From: Cupriavidus sp. AU9028
GTDB taxonomy: Bacteria > Pseudomonadota > Gammaproteobacteria > Burkholderiales > Burkholderiaceae
DNA: 64,000 bases
NCBI RefSeq assembly: GCF_019795295.1
Contig: NZ_JAIMCG010000012.1
Location: forward strand, 1-64,000
Direction: 5' to 3'
The position numbers and the translations under genes are program-made. Numbering within the stretch: the stretch's first letter is position 1; each line of letters begins with the position of its first letter. Below the pieces are notes generated by a model, which had not been told where the DNA came from, did no database searches, and was given only the letters and a program-made list of their open reading frames with translations. Shown in pieces: positions 45,626 to 54,736 of the stretch.

Positions 45626-47011
45626 ATGCAAATCGATCCCTCCATCTTCAAGGCCTACGACATCCGGGGCATCGTCGGCAAGACGCTGACGCGCGAGGTC
45701 GCCCATGCCATCGGCCTGTCCTTCGGCTCGGCGGCTGCCGAGGCGGGCGAGACCGCGGTCGTGGTCGGCCGCGACGGTCGCCTGTCCGGTCCGGAACTGT
45801 GCGAAGGGCTGGTCGAAGGACTGCGCGCGGCTGGCATGGACGTGATCGACCTCGGCATGGTCGCCACGCCGATGGTCTACTTCGCCACCAATATCGAACT
45901 GAACGGTCGCCGGGCCAACTCCGGCATCATGGTCACCGGCAGCCACAACCCGCCCGACTACAACGGCTTCAAGATGGTGCTGGCCGGCAAGGCCATCTAT
46001 GGCGAGCAGATCCAGGCCCTGCGCCAGCGCATCGCCGACCAGGCCTTTACCCGTGGCGGCGGCAGCTACCAGCAGATCGACGTGCGCCGGCAGTACATCG
46101 AGCGCATCGTTGGCGACGTCAAGCTGGCGCGACCGATGAAGATCGCCCTGGATGCCGGCAACGGCGTCGCGGGCGCCTTCGTCGGCGAGCTGTTCCGCGG
46201 GCTGGGCTGCGAAGTGACCGAGCTGTTCTGCGACGTCGATGGCAATTTCCCCAACCACCATCCGGATCCGGCCCACGTCGAGAACCTGCAGGACCTGATG
46301 CGCTGCCTGCGCGAAACCGACAACGAGCTGGGCCTGGCCTTCGACGGCGACGGCGACCGGCTGGGCGTGGTGACCAAGGACGGTCAGGTCATTTTCCCGG
46401 ACCGCCAGCTGATGCTGTTCGCCGAGGAAATCCTGTCGCGCAACCCGGGCCAGCAGATCATCTACGACGTCAAGTGCACCGGCAAGCTGGCACCGTGGAT
46501 CCGCCAGCATGGCGGCGAGCCGCTGATGTGGAAGACCGGCCATTCGCTGGTCAAGGCCAAGTTGAAGGAAACCGGCGCGCCCATCGCCGGCGAGATGAGC
46601 GGCCACGTCTTCTTCAAGGACCGCTGGTACGGCTTCGACGACGGCCTGTACACCGGCGCGCGCCTGCTGGAAATCCTGTCGCGCCATGACGACCCCAGCG
46701 CCGTGCTCAACGCGCTGCCCAATGCGAACAACACGCCCGAGCTGCAACTGAAGTGCGCCGAGGGGGAACCGTTCGAGCTGCTCGACCGCATCCGCGCCAA
46801 CGCGAAGTTCGAAGGCGCGCGCGAAGTCATCACCATCGATGGCGTGCGGGTCGAATACGCGGACGGGTTTGGCCTGGCGCGGCCGTCCAACACCACGCCA
46901 GTAGTGGTGATGCGCTTCGAGGCGGACAACGACGCTGCGCTCGCGCGCATCCAGGCGGAGTTCAAGCGCGTGATCCTGGCCGAGAAGCCGGATGCAAAGC
47001 TGCCGTTCTGA
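45626..47011 (+). CDS. manB: Phosphomannomutase/phosphoglucomutase
   Basis: The enzyme interconverts hexose 6- and 1-phosphates, supplying mannose-1-P or glucose-1-P for nucleotide sugars. The 461-residue protein has FKAYDIRGIVG, the phosphoserine loop VTGSHNPPDYNGFK with Ser106, the metal loop DGDGDRLGVV beginning near Asp240, and the sugar-binding GEMSGHVFFKDR. This matches the AlgC/ManB group. Which sugar dominates cannot be decided from sequence. The gene sits between the glycosyltransferase block and waaC, fitting a supply role for LPS and O-antigen. Confidence 0.94.
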   Translation: MQIDPSIFKAYDIRGIVGKTLTREVAHAIGLSFGSAAAEAGETAVVVGRDGRLSGPELCEGLVEGLRAAGMDVIDLGMVATPMVYFATNIELNGRRANSGIMVTGSHNPPDYNGFKMVLAGKAIYGEQIQALRQRIADQAFTRGGGSYQQIDVRRQYIERIVGDVKLARPMKIALDAGNGVAGAFVGELFRGLGCEVTELFCDVDGNFPNHHPDPAHVENLQDLMRCLRETDNELGLAFDGDGDRLGVVTKDGQVIFPDRQLMLFAEEILSRNPGQQIIYDVKCTGKLAPWIRQHGGEPLMWKTGHSLVKAKLKETGAPIAGEMSGHVFFKDRWYGFDDGLYTGARLLEILSRHDDPSAVLNALPNANNTPELQLKCAEGEPFELLDRIRANAKFEGAREVITIDGVRVEYADGFGLARPSNTTPVVVMRFEADNDAALARIQAEFKRVILAEKPDAKLPF

Positions 47012-47090
47012 GCGGATCGGCGCGCCGGCCGAGACGGTTGGCGGCGCGCCGGATGCCGGGACGGGGAAGGTATCGCCGCTTGCCGCGGCG

Positions 47091-48107
47091 ATGCCCGACC
47101 GTCCCCGGGTGCTGATCGTCAAGGTGTCCTCGCTCGGGGACGTGGTGCACAACATGCCGCTGGTGCACGACCTGCGGGCGCGCTGGCCGCATTGCGAGAT
47201 CGACTGGGTGGTCGAGGAGGGCTACGCGGATCTGGTGCGGCTGCTGCCGCAGGTGCGCCGCGTGGTTCCCTTCGCGCTGCGGCGCTGGCGCAAGGGACTG
47301 TTCAACGGCCAGGTGTGGCGCGAGCTGGGCGAGTTTCGCCAGGCGCTGCGCGAGGACGCCTACGACGCCATCGTCGAGACCCAGGGCCTGCTGAAGACGG
47401 CGGTGGTGTCCCGCATCGCCCGGCGCCGCCACGGCGCACCGGTGATCGGGCTGGCCAATGCCACCGAGGGGTCGGGCTATGAGCCGGCCGCCCGGCTGTT
47501 CTACACCGCGCCGGTGGGCGTCGGCGTGCATACGCACTCGGTGCAGCGCTCGCGCCTGCTCGGCGCGGCGTTGACCGGCCGCGCGCCAGTCGATCCGCCG
47601 CGCTTCTTCGGCGAGGAAGCGCTTGCGCTGCATGTCAACGACCCGCTGTGGTCGGACCTGCCCGCGCGCTATGCCGTGGGCTTTCACGCCACGGCCGGCG
47701 CCAGCAAGCGCTGGCCGTTGCAGAACTGGCATGACCTGGGCAGACGGCTGTTTGCCGAGGGACTGGCGCTGATGCTGCCGTGGGGCAACGATGCCGAGCG
47801 GCACATGGCCGAGCGCATCGCCCTGGGCGTGCCCGGCGCGCGCGTGCTGCCGCGCTTCTCGGTGATGCAGGGGTTTGGCCTGATCAATCGCGCCGAGCTG
47901 GTGGTCGGCGTGGACACCGGCCTGGTCCATATCGCCGCGGCGCTGTGCCGGCCGACGGTGGAAATCTACACCGCCACCTGGCGCTGGAAGACCGAGGGCT
48001 ACTGGTCGGACCGCATCGCCAATGTCGGCGACGACGGCGCTTCGCCCGGCGTGGACGAGGTCCATGCCGCCACCCGCCGCGTGCGCGGCCTGGAACCGGA
48101 AGGCTGA
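47091..48107 (+). CDS. waaC: Lipopolysaccharide heptosyltransferase I
   Basis: WaaC adds the first heptose to Kdo of the inner core. It is a GT9-fold enzyme of 338 residues with VLIVKVSSLGDVVHNMPLVH at the N-terminus, IDWVVEEGYADL, GFHATAGASKRWP and VGVDTGLVHIAAALC. The start at 47091 was chosen because upstream in-frame codons encode a Gly/Ala-rich stretch that overlaps the manB stop. It is followed after 47 bp by waaA. The donor would be ADP-heptose; no heptose synthesis genes are in the window. Confidence 0.94.
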   Translation: MPDRPRVLIVKVSSLGDVVHNMPLVHDLRARWPHCEIDWVVEEGYADLVRLLPQVRRVVPFALRRWRKGLFNGQVWRELGEFRQALREDAYDAIVETQGLLKTAVVSRIARRRHGAPVIGLANATEGSGYEPAARLFYTAPVGVGVHTHSVQRSRLLGAALTGRAPVDPPRFFGEEALALHVNDPLWSDLPARYAVGFHATAGASKRWPLQNWHDLGRRLFAEGLALMLPWGNDAERHMAERIALGVPGARVLPRFSVMQGFGLINRAELVVGVDTGLVHIAAALCRPTVEIYTATWRWKTEGYWSDRIANVGDDGASPGVDEVHAATRRVRGLEPEG

Positions 48108-48154
48108 AGGCGCCGGTCCCCACGCTGTTCCCGCTGTTCCTTTCGCTGTCTCCG

Positions 48155-49540
48155 ATGCTGTCGATTCTGCTTCGCCTTGCCTACAACCTGCTCTGGCTCC
48201 TGCTGCTGCCTGCCGCGCTGTTGCGCCTGGTGTGGCGCTCGCGCAGGGAACCGGGGTACCTGCACCATGTGGGCGAGCGCCTGGGCGTCTACGGCGATCT
48301 GCCGTCCGCCGGCCCGTGGATCTGGGTCCACGCGGTATCGGTGGGCGAAACCCGCGCCGCGCAGCCGCTGGTCGCGTCGCTGCTGCAGCGCTATCCCGGC
48401 CATCGCATCCTGCTGACGCATATGACGCCGACCGGGCGCGCCACCGGCGCGCAGCTGTTTGGCGGCGACGCCCGCGTGCAGCAGTGCTACCTGCCCTATG
48501 ACATCCCCGTGCTGGTCGACCGGTTCCTGGCGCATTTCCGCCCGCAGGCGGGCATGCTGATGGAGACCGAGGTGTGGCCGAACCTGCTGCGCGGCGCGCG
48601 CAAGGCGGGCGTGCCGCTGTACCTCGTCAACGGCCGGCTGTCGCCGCGCAGCTTCCGGCGCACGGCCCGCTTCGGGCAGGCCGCGGCGCAGATGTACCGG
48701 GATTTCACCACGGTGCTGGCGCAGACCGAGGGCGACGCGGCGCGCTACCGGGCGCTTGGCGTGCGGTCGGTACGCGTCACCGGCAACCTGAAGTTCGACC
48801 TGCGCGCGCCCGAGGCGCAGCTGCAAGCCGGCGAGCGCCTCAAGCGCGCCTTCGGCGGTCGGCCGGTGCTGGTCGCCGCCAGCACCCGCGAGGGCGAGGA
48901 GGCGATGCTGCTCGACGCGCTGACGCGCTGGCGGCGCCTGTGCGGCGACACCTGGGGCGATCGTCCGTTGCCGGCGCTGCTGCTGGTGCCCCGGCATCCG
49001 CAGCGCTTCGACGCGGTGGCGGCGATGGTCGAGCAGACCGGCTTCCGGCTGCAGCGGCGCAGCACCCTGGGGCAGACGGGCACGGACACCGCGTTCGGCA
49101 CGCCGGTGCACGCCGACGTGCTGCTGGGCGATTCGATGGGCGAGATGACGATGTACTTCCGCGCCGGCGACCTGGCTTTCATCGGCGGCAGCCTGCTGCC
49201 GCTGGGCGGGCAGAACCTGATCGAATCGTGCGCGGCCGGCACGCCAGTGCTGATCGGCCCGCATACCTTCAACTTCGCCCAGGCGACCGAGGACGCCATC
49301 GCCGCTGGCGCGTGCCTGCGCGTGAACAATGCGGAACACCTGATGCAGTGTGCCGCGGCGCTGCTGGCCGACCCCGCGCGCCTGGCCCGCATGCGCGAGC
49401 AGGCAGGCGAGTTCGCCGGCCACCATCGCGGCGCCACGGCCAGGACACTGGAGGCGCTGGTGGCTGCGCTGCCTGCGCCCGCCGCCGCCGACGTGTCGGA
49501 CGACGCCGACAGTGGCCCTGCCTCGCCCGGCAAGATGTGA
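48155..49540 (+). CDS. waaA: 3-deoxy-D-manno-octulosonic acid (Kdo) transferase
   Basis: WaaA adds Kdo from CMP-Kdo to lipid IVA at the inner face of the cytoplasmic membrane. The 461-residue GT30 enzyme has an N-terminal hydrophobic anchor (about 1-28), WIWVHAVSVGETRAAQPLV, METEVWPNLL, VNGRLSPRSFRR, AASTREGEEAMLL and IGGSLLPLGGQNLIES. The start at 48155 places the anchor at the N-terminus. The last 25 residues are a Pro/Ala/Asp-rich tail. It completes the waaC-waaA pair. Confidence 0.95.
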   Translation: MLSILLRLAYNLLWLLLLPAALLRLVWRSRREPGYLHHVGERLGVYGDLPSAGPWIWVHAVSVGETRAAQPLVASLLQRYPGHRILLTHMTPTGRATGAQLFGGDARVQQCYLPYDIPVLVDRFLAHFRPQAGMLMETEVWPNLLRGARKAGVPLYLVNGRLSPRSFRRTARFGQAAAQMYRDFTTVLAQTEGDAARYRALGVRSVRVTGNLKFDLRAPEAQLQAGERLKRAFGGRPVLVAASTREGEEAMLLDALTRWRRLCGDTWGDRPLPALLLVPRHPQRFDAVAAMVEQTGFRLQRRSTLGQTGTDTAFGTPVHADVLLGDSMGEMTMYFRAGDLAFIGGSLLPLGGQNLIESCAAGTPVLIGPHTFNFAQATEDAIAAGACLRVNNAEHLMQCAAALLADPARLARMREQAGEFAGHHRGATARTLEALVAALPAPAAADVSDDADSGPASPGKM

Positions 49541-49630
49541 ACCTGTGACGCTGGCGGCGGTCAGTCGGAGATCGGCGCAATGGCCAGGGCCCCCTTGCCG
49601 GCCTGCGTCCCTCCTTCAGGAGTTCCTCCG

Positions 49631-50506
49631 ATGCTTCTGCCCATCCGAAAGCCTTGCCGGCACCGCGCCGGACCCCGCACCGCCGCGCCGCTTGCCGCGC
49701 TCGCGTTGTCCGCGCTGCTTGGCGCCTGCGCCGGGATGCCCGCGCCCAACTCGCCTTCGGCCAGCCCCAGCCTCACCGAGACCCGCCCGAGCGGCCCCAG
49801 CCGCTGGGAGCTGGTGCGCTGGCAGCAGGCTGACGGCAGCAACCGGCCGCTGCCGCAGGCCGACGGCGGCGAACCGGTCGTGCTCGAATTCAATGCCGGC
49901 ATCGATGCCGAGCAGGGCACCGTATCGGGCAACACCGGCTGCAACCGCTTGCGCGGCAGCTATGGCAAGACCGCCAGCGGCATGCGCTTCGATGGCCTGG
50001 CCTCGACCCGGATGGCCTGCCCGCCGCCGCGCATGGCGATCGAGAGCGCGCTGCTGCAGGCCTTCCGCGAGCCGCTGACCACCGTCGCGTCGCAACCGTC
50101 CTCGGGCAGCGGCGGCCGCCAGATCATCTGGAAGACAGCCAGCGGCGACCTGCTGCACTTCGCCGAGCGCGAGGGCGTGGGCCGGCGCGCCGACAAGCTC
50201 GACGACAATCTCGACGACAGGCAGGGGAAGCCGCCCGCCAACGCCTTGCCTCCCGGCGAGAAGCGCGTCCATGTCGATGGCCAGCGGGTCGCCTGTGCCG
50301 ACGCACCGCAGCAGATCTGCCACCGGGTGCGCTACGACGGCAGCGACGAATGGCAGTTGTGGCGCGGTCCGATCGAAGGGCTGGATTTCGAGCAGGGCGT
50401 GGCCTACACCCTGCGGGTGCGCGAAAGCCGGGCAGTGGGGCAGGGCGGCGGCGATACCATCCGCTGGGAAGTGCTCGAAGTCGAGCGCCGCTCGCCGGTA
50501 CGCTGA
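49631..50506 (+). CDS. META-domain lipoprotein
   Basis: This predicted lipoprotein of 291 residues has a signal peptide ending in LSALLGAC with lipidation at Cys33. RWELVRWQQADG and VSGNTGCNRLRGSYG followed by RMACPPPRMAIE fit the META (HslJ-like) domain. A second, less clear domain occupies about 200-291 (VHVDGQRVACADAPQQICH), resembling the DUF4377 found after META. Such proteins are envelope proteins of uncertain role, some linked to stress resistance. ATG 49631 has CAGGAGTT upstream. It is convergent with the AAA ATPase, with one base between stops. Confidence 0.83.
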   Translation: MLLPIRKPCRHRAGPRTAAPLAALALSALLGACAGMPAPNSPSASPSLTETRPSGPSRWELVRWQQADGSNRPLPQADGGEPVVLEFNAGIDAEQGTVSGNTGCNRLRGSYGKTASGMRFDGLASTRMACPPPRMAIESALLQAFREPLTTVASQPSSGSGGRQIIWKTASGDLLHFAEREGVGRRADKLDDNLDDRQGKPPANALPPGEKRVHVDGQRVACADAPQQICHRVRYDGSDEWQLWRGPIEGLDFEQGVAYTLRVRESRAVGQGGGDTIRWEVLEVERRSPVR

Positions 50507-50507
50507 G

Positions 50508-51677
50508 CTAGCGCGCCATCCAGTTCCAGGGGGGGCGGTCCAGCGGGTCCAGTCCGAGAATCTGCGTCTGCCCCAGCTGTTTTTCCAGTACCAGCGACTG
50601 ACTGTCCGGCTGCTGCTCGAGTGCGGCCAGCAGCCGGGCGGCATGCGACACCACCACGATCTGCGAGTGCCGGGTGGCATTGCCGATCATCCGCGCCAGC
50701 GCCGGCAGCAGGTCGGCATGCAGGCTGGTTTCCGGTTCATTGAGCACCAGCAGGGTCGGCGGACGCGGGCTCAGCAAGGCGGCGGCCAGCAGCAGATAGC
50801 GCAGCGTTCCGTCAGAGAGTTCCGCCGCGCGCAGCGGCCGCAGCATGCCGGGCTGCCGCAGCAGCAGCGAAAACCGCCCGTCCTGATTGGCGATGTCCAG
50901 CCGCGAGCCGGGGAAGGCGTCGTCGACGCAGCGTTCCAGTTCGGCGGCATCGCCGATCTCGCGGATGGTCTGCAGCGCCGCCGCCAGATCGCGCCCGTCG
51001 TCGGACAGCACCGGCGTATGCGTGCCCACCCGCGGCTCGCGCACTGGCGAGTCGTGATCGGTGCGGAAATGGTCATAGAAGCGCCAGGAGCGGATGCGCT
51101 GGCGGATCGCCATCATTTCCGGCGCCGCCTGCCGGTCCGCATATTCGGTCAGCATGCTCTCGAACGGCCGCAGCGGCTGCGGCAGGGCCTGCCAGCGCCC
51201 CTTCTCGTCGCGGGCGCGCACCGCCGCGCCGTTGCGATCGACCAGCACGGCGCCGCCGCGCGGCGAGCCGCCGTGCCAGATGACCTCGCGCTTGATCTCC
51301 GGGTCCAGCCCGAACATCGTGCGGCTCTGCGGCGTCGGCAGGCCCAGGTCGATCGCATAGCCCAGGTCGTCGGCGCGAAAGCCCAGCCGCAAGGCGACCG
51401 GCCCTTGCCGCACCGCGCCCTGCACCGGCTGCTCGCCCCGCAGCATCGCGCGCGAAATCGTCTCGGGACCGGCCCACAGGATCGACGGCATGCCGCCTTC
51501 CCGCGCCAGCGCTGCGACGATGCCATCCTGCACGGTCGCCGCCAGCAGGCGCAGCGCACGATAGAGGTTCGATTTGCCGGCGCCGTTGGGGCCGCTGATC
51601 ACCGTGAGCGGCCCCAGCGGCAGCACCATGTCTCGCAGCGAGCGGTAGTTGGAGATGGCAAGCGTGGCGATCGTCAT
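50508..51677 (-). CDS. AAA-family ATPase, SMC/RecF-like (COG4637 type)
   Basis: The 389-residue ABC-type ATPase carries Walker A ISGPNGAGKSNLY near 27-39, an ABC-like signature AAELSDGTLRYLLLAA, and Walker B-like LLVLNEPETSLHADLL with His-switch HAARLLAALEQQ near the end. Residues between are a long insert without a clear coiled coil. It resembles single-gene predicted ATPases of COG4637, which have no firm function, and is not clearly part of a defence operon because no partner nuclease or OLD-type Toprim is adjacent. Its start is 84 bp upstream of the tolC-like stop, on the same strand. Confidence 0.82.
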   Translation of the reverse strand: MTIATLAISNYRSLRDMVLPLGPLTVISGPNGAGKSNLYRALRLLAATVQDGIVAALAREGGMPSILWAGPETISRAMLRGEQPVQGAVRQGPVALRLGFRADDLGYAIDLGLPTPQSRTMFGLDPEIKREVIWHGGSPRGGAVLVDRNGAAVRARDEKGRWQALPQPLRPFESMLTEYADRQAAPEMMAIRQRIRSWRFYDHFRTDHDSPVREPRVGTHTPVLSDDGRDLAAALQTIREIGDAAELERCVDDAFPGSRLDIANQDGRFSLLLRQPGMLRPLRAAELSDGTLRYLLLAAALLSPRPPTLLVLNEPETSLHADLLPALARMIGNATRHSQIVVVSHAARLLAALEQQPDSQSLVLEKQLGQTQILGLDPLDRPPWNWMAR

Positions 51678-51761
51678 GGCGCTCCCGGCAAGAAAGGGGA
51701 GGAGGGCCGGGGCCGGCCTTGCCCCTGGCTGCGTGGTCGGGCCGGTTGGCGTGGTCAGCCG

Positions 51762-53207
51762 CTAGCCGCGGCGCCCGCCCTGCTCCCGCGGCGAGGACGG
51801 CGCGCGCGCCGGCGCGGCGGCCTTCGCCGGCCCCTGCACCTGCGACACGGCCTCGGGTGGCGACGTCAGCAGCGTATTGATCTGGACCAGATCGTCCTCG
51901 GTCAGCGTGCCGGTGAAGGCCTTGAGCCGCAGGCCGTTCATGATGGTGTCGTAGCGGGCGCGCAACAGATCGCGCCGCGTCGAAAACAACTGCGCCTCGG
52001 CGTTCAGCACATCGATATTGATGCGCACGCCGACCTCGTAGCCGAGCCGGTTGGACTCGACCGCCGATTGCGCGGAGCGCTCGGCTGCCTCCAGTGCACG
52101 AACCTGCGCGAGGCCGTTGGAGACGCCGGAGAAGGTCTGGCGCGCGTTCTGCGCGGCGGTACGGCGGGCGAAGTCCAGCTCGCTGGCGGCGCGATCGGCG
52201 AGTGCCAGGGTCTCGCGTGCACGGCTCTGGATCTGCCCCCCGCTGTAGATCGGCACCGTCATCTGCACGCCGATCTGCGCGCTGTTGTAGCGGCTTGCGA
52301 CGTTGACCTGCTGCTGGATCACCCCTGACGAGTTGACGAAGCCATAGGAGGCAACGAGGTCCACCGAGGGCAGATGGCCGGCGCGCGCCTTGTTGTATTC
52401 GCGCTGGGCAGTTTCAAGGTTATAGCGGGCCAGCCCCACCTGGGGGTTGTTGTTCTCCGCCTGCTCCGTCCAGACGTTGACGTCGGCAGGCTGCGGACCC
52501 GGGATGTCGGCATTCGGGCGCAGGCCCATCAGCTCATCCACCGGCCGGCCCGTGATCTGCTGCAGTACGGCACGGCGCACCTCCAGCTCGTTGCGCGCCG
52601 CGATCTCGGTGGACGTTGCCAGATCGAACCGGGCCTGGGCGTCGTTGGTATCCGTAATCGTGGCGGTGCCGACCTCGAAGTTGCGCTTGGCCTGTTCCAG
52701 CTGTTCGCCGATGGCGCGCTTCTGGGCCCCAGCCAGATACACCGCGTCTTGCGCGCCCAGCACTTCGAAGTACGCCTGCGCCGTGCGCGTCATCAGGTCC
52801 AGCTGGGCCTGCACGAAGGTCACTTCGCCCGCCAGCACGGCGAGTTCGCCCTGCTTGTAGGTCTCCCAGCGGTCCCAGCGGAACAGCGGCTGGGTCAGCT
52901 GCAGCGTCCAGTTGTTGTTGTCCAGCGAGCGGTTGCCCTGGATCGGCGAGCTCTGGTCCACCTGCGTGCGCGTTACGCCGACCGAGCCGGCGAGATTCGG
53001 CAGCAGGCCGGCGCGCGCCTGCGGCAGCCGTTCCTGCGTCGCCAGCAGCTGGGCGCGGGCGCTGGCGAACTGCGCGTCATTGGCCTGCGCTTCGCGATAG
53101 ACCTGCAACAGGTCCGCCGCCGAGGCCGGCAGCGGCAGCAGGGCGGCCAGGGCCAGGGCCAGGGCGAGCGGCGCGCTACGCCGCGCGGGACACTGCGCAA
53201 ACCTCAT
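51762..53207 (-). CDS. tolC: TolC-family outer membrane channel
   Basis: The 481-residue outer-membrane protein has a signal peptide of about 29 residues ending PASAA. LLQVYREAQANDAQFASARA and the later TAQRE-NKARAGHLPSVDL region show the duplicated long-helix layout of TolC. It would form the exit duct for RND, ABC or MFS efflux and type I secretion. The C-terminal Pro/Ala-rich tail (about 450-481) is typical of many TolC relatives. CTGGAGACGTC precedes the ATG. The RND system at 54737 lies on the same strand, so cooperation is possible but not proved. Confidence 0.93.
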   Translation of the reverse strand: MRFAQCPARRSAPLALALALAALLPLPASAADLLQVYREAQANDAQFASARAQLLATQERLPQARAGLLPNLAGSVGVTRTQVDQSSPIQGNRSLDNNNWTLQLTQPLFRWDRWETYKQGELAVLAGEVTFVQAQLDLMTRTAQAYFEVLGAQDAVYLAGAQKRAIGEQLEQAKRNFEVGTATITDTNDAQARFDLATSTEIAARNELEVRRAVLQQITGRPVDELMGLRPNADIPGPQPADVNVWTEQAENNNPQVGLARYNLETAQREYNKARAGHLPSVDLVASYGFVNSSGVIQQQVNVASRYNSAQIGVQMTVPIYSGGQIQSRARETLALADRAASELDFARRTAAQNARQTFSGVSNGLAQVRALEAAERSAQSAVESNRLGYEVGVRINIDVLNAEAQLFSTRRDLLRARYDTIMNGLRLKAFTGTLTEDDLVQINTLLTSPPEAVSQVQGPAKAAAPARAPSSPREQGGRRG

Positions 53208-53264
53208 GACGTCTCCAGCTGGACGGGCGCGTGCGCACCCGCTTGGGTTAGCGTACCAACGAGA

Positions 53265-53606
53265 TCAATACTTCGGCATCGAGGGGTCGACCTGCTCGGC
53301 CCAGCCGTGCACGCCGCCGCTCAGGTTGTAGACACGGGCAAAGCCGTGCTGGCGTTCCAGGAACGATGCGACCTGCATGCTGCGTCCGCCGTGGTGGCAG
53401 ATGCAGACGATCTCGGCGTCCGGGTCCAGTTCGGCCGCGCGCGCCACGATCTGGCCCATCGGGATGTGGGTGATGCCGGGCAGCGCGCAGGTCTGGACTT
53501 CCCAGTCCTCGCGCACGTCCAGCAGGACGGGCCTGGCGCGGCCGCTGCCGTCGTCAGCGCTGTTGCCGAGCCATTGCGCAAGCTCGGTGGGCGTGATCTG
53601 CTGCAT
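53265..53606 (-). CDS. Rhodanese-like domain protein
   Basis: This single-domain rhodanese of 113 residues shows PVLLDVREDWEVQTC, then IVCICHHGGRSMQVASFL with the active-site Cys of CHHGGRS, and VYNLSGGVHGWAEQVDP. Such proteins move sulfane sulfur or act as general sulfurtransferases in the cytoplasm; the physiological acceptor is unknown. GGAGCCCTCC precedes the ATG. It lies 12 bp after pcm and 57 bp before tolC; pcm-rhodanese-tolC is a recurring order in Burkholderiales. Confidence 0.92.
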   Translation of the reverse strand: MQQITPTELAQWLGNSADDGSGRARPVLLDVREDWEVQTCALPGITHIPMGQIVARAAELDPDAEIVCICHHGGRSMQVASFLERQHGFARVYNLSGGVHGWAEQVDPSMPKY

Positions 53607-53618
53607 GGAGGGCTCCGT

Positions 53619-54272
53619 TCAGAACTGGAAGCGCGTGGCGGCCTTGACGCCGTCCAGCGGGACCACGGCCGTCTCGAACAGGTTGACGGTCTGGTATTCG
53701 GTCTCGGACATGCGCGTGATCAGCTGCGCCTCCATCACCGGCAGCGTGCCGACGAAGGCCGAGATGCGGCCGCCGACCTTGACCTGCGACAGGATCGACG
53801 AAGGCAGCACCGGCATCGAGCCGGAGATGCAGATCACGTCGTAGGGCGCACCGGCGGGCCAGCCCTCGGCGGCATTGCCTTCGGCCACTTCCACGTTGGT
53901 AATGCCGGCACGGGCGAGATTCTCGCGGGCCAGCGCAGCCAGTTCCGGGCGGATGTCCACCGTGGTCACCTGGCGGGCGCGCGCGCCCAGCAGCGCGGCC
54001 ATATACCCCGAGCCGGCGCCGATTTCGAGCACGGTCTCGTGCTTGCGCACATTCAGTTCCTGCAGCACGCGCGCTTCGACACGGGGCGCCAGCATCAACT
54101 GGCCGCCCGGCAGCGGAATCTCGGTGTCGACGAACGCCAGGCTGGCGTAGGCCTTCGGCACGAACTGCTCGCGCTTGACCACCGCGAGCAGGTCGAGGAT
54201 TTCCTGATCCAGCACGTCCCAGGGCCGGATCTGCTGTTCGATCATGTTGAAACGGGCTTTTTCGAGGTCCAT
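53619..54272 (-). CDS. pcm: Protein-L-isoaspartate O-methyltransferase
   Basis: Pcm-type enzymes methylate L-isoaspartyl residues in damaged proteins so they can be repaired. The 217-residue protein has MIEQQIRPWDVLD near the N-terminus, PLPGGQLMLAPRVEARVLQE, SAM motif I VLEIGAGSGYMAALL, and VTTVDIRPELAALARENL. The start at 54272 was chosen with AGGATAGGC just upstream; the longer frame adds only eight residues. The family block is slightly different from the classic Pcm TISQP motif, so another small-molecule methyltransferase cannot be ruled out. Confidence 0.85.
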   Translation of the reverse strand: MDLEKARFNMIEQQIRPWDVLDQEILDLLAVVKREQFVPKAYASLAFVDTEIPLPGGQLMLAPRVEARVLQELNVRKHETVLEIGAGSGYMAALLGARARQVTTVDIRPELAALARENLARAGITNVEVAEGNAAEGWPAGAPYDVICISGSMPVLPSSILSQVKVGGRISAFVGTLPVMEAQLITRMSETEYQTVNLFETAVVPLDGVKAATRFQF

Positions 54273-54436
54273 CTTGCCTATCCTTGCTAATGCCAACCGC
54301 TATCCGTGTCATCCGGCCGGGCGGTGCGCACGGCCGGGGAAATTCGTCAAACCCGCCATTTTACCCGGCAGACGTGATGCGCGGGCATCCGGCTGGGGCG
54401 GGGTGCTGCCGTCGCACAACGGTTCGCGAGCGCTTT

Positions 54437-54707
54437 GCCCTCTCCCCCGCCCCTCTCCCGCAAGCGGGCGAGGGGAGCGAAACGGCGGCGCTGCGCGCCG
54501 AAGGCTCGGATGGCCCTCTCCCCCGGCCCCTCTCCCGCAAGCGGGCGAGGGGAGCGAAACGGCGGCGCTGCGCGCCGAAGGCTCGGATGGCCCTCTCCCC
54601 CGGCCCCTCTCCCGCAAGCGGGCGAGGGGAGCGAACCTCCAGCGCTTCCACTGCCATCGGTGTGCTCCCCTCTCCCACTTGTGGGAGAGGGGCGGGGGAG
54701 AGGGCAT
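54437..54707. repeat. REP-like palindromic array: three tandem units of 77 bp plus an inverted copy
   Basis: Three near-identical units begin at 54438, 54514 and 54591 (spacing 76 and 77 bp; the first unit lacks one G). Each holds a hairpin CCCCTCTCCCGC-AA-GCGGGCGAGGGG. A fourth copy with another loop, CTCCCACTTGTGGGAG, lies at about 54664-54707 in inverted orientation. The units include the linker GCGAAACGGCGGCGCTGCGC. Related copies occur at 128-170 and 62361-62476. The array lies between pcm and the RND pump, at the end of the pump transcript, and the gap of 464 bp has no other gene. Confidence 0.9.
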
Positions 54708-54736
54708 CGGGCGCTCGCCATCCCACCCAGCGACAT

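Noticed and set aside
50508-51677. AAA ATPase as part of an antiphage defence system
   Set aside because: No nuclease, Toprim (OLD-type) or other effector gene is adjacent; neighbours are a lipoprotein and tolC. It looks like a single COG4637-type ATPase.
54437-54707. CRISPR array
   Set aside because: The units are about 77 bp, contain inverted repeats and repeat the linker as well. There are no unique spacers and no cas genes.
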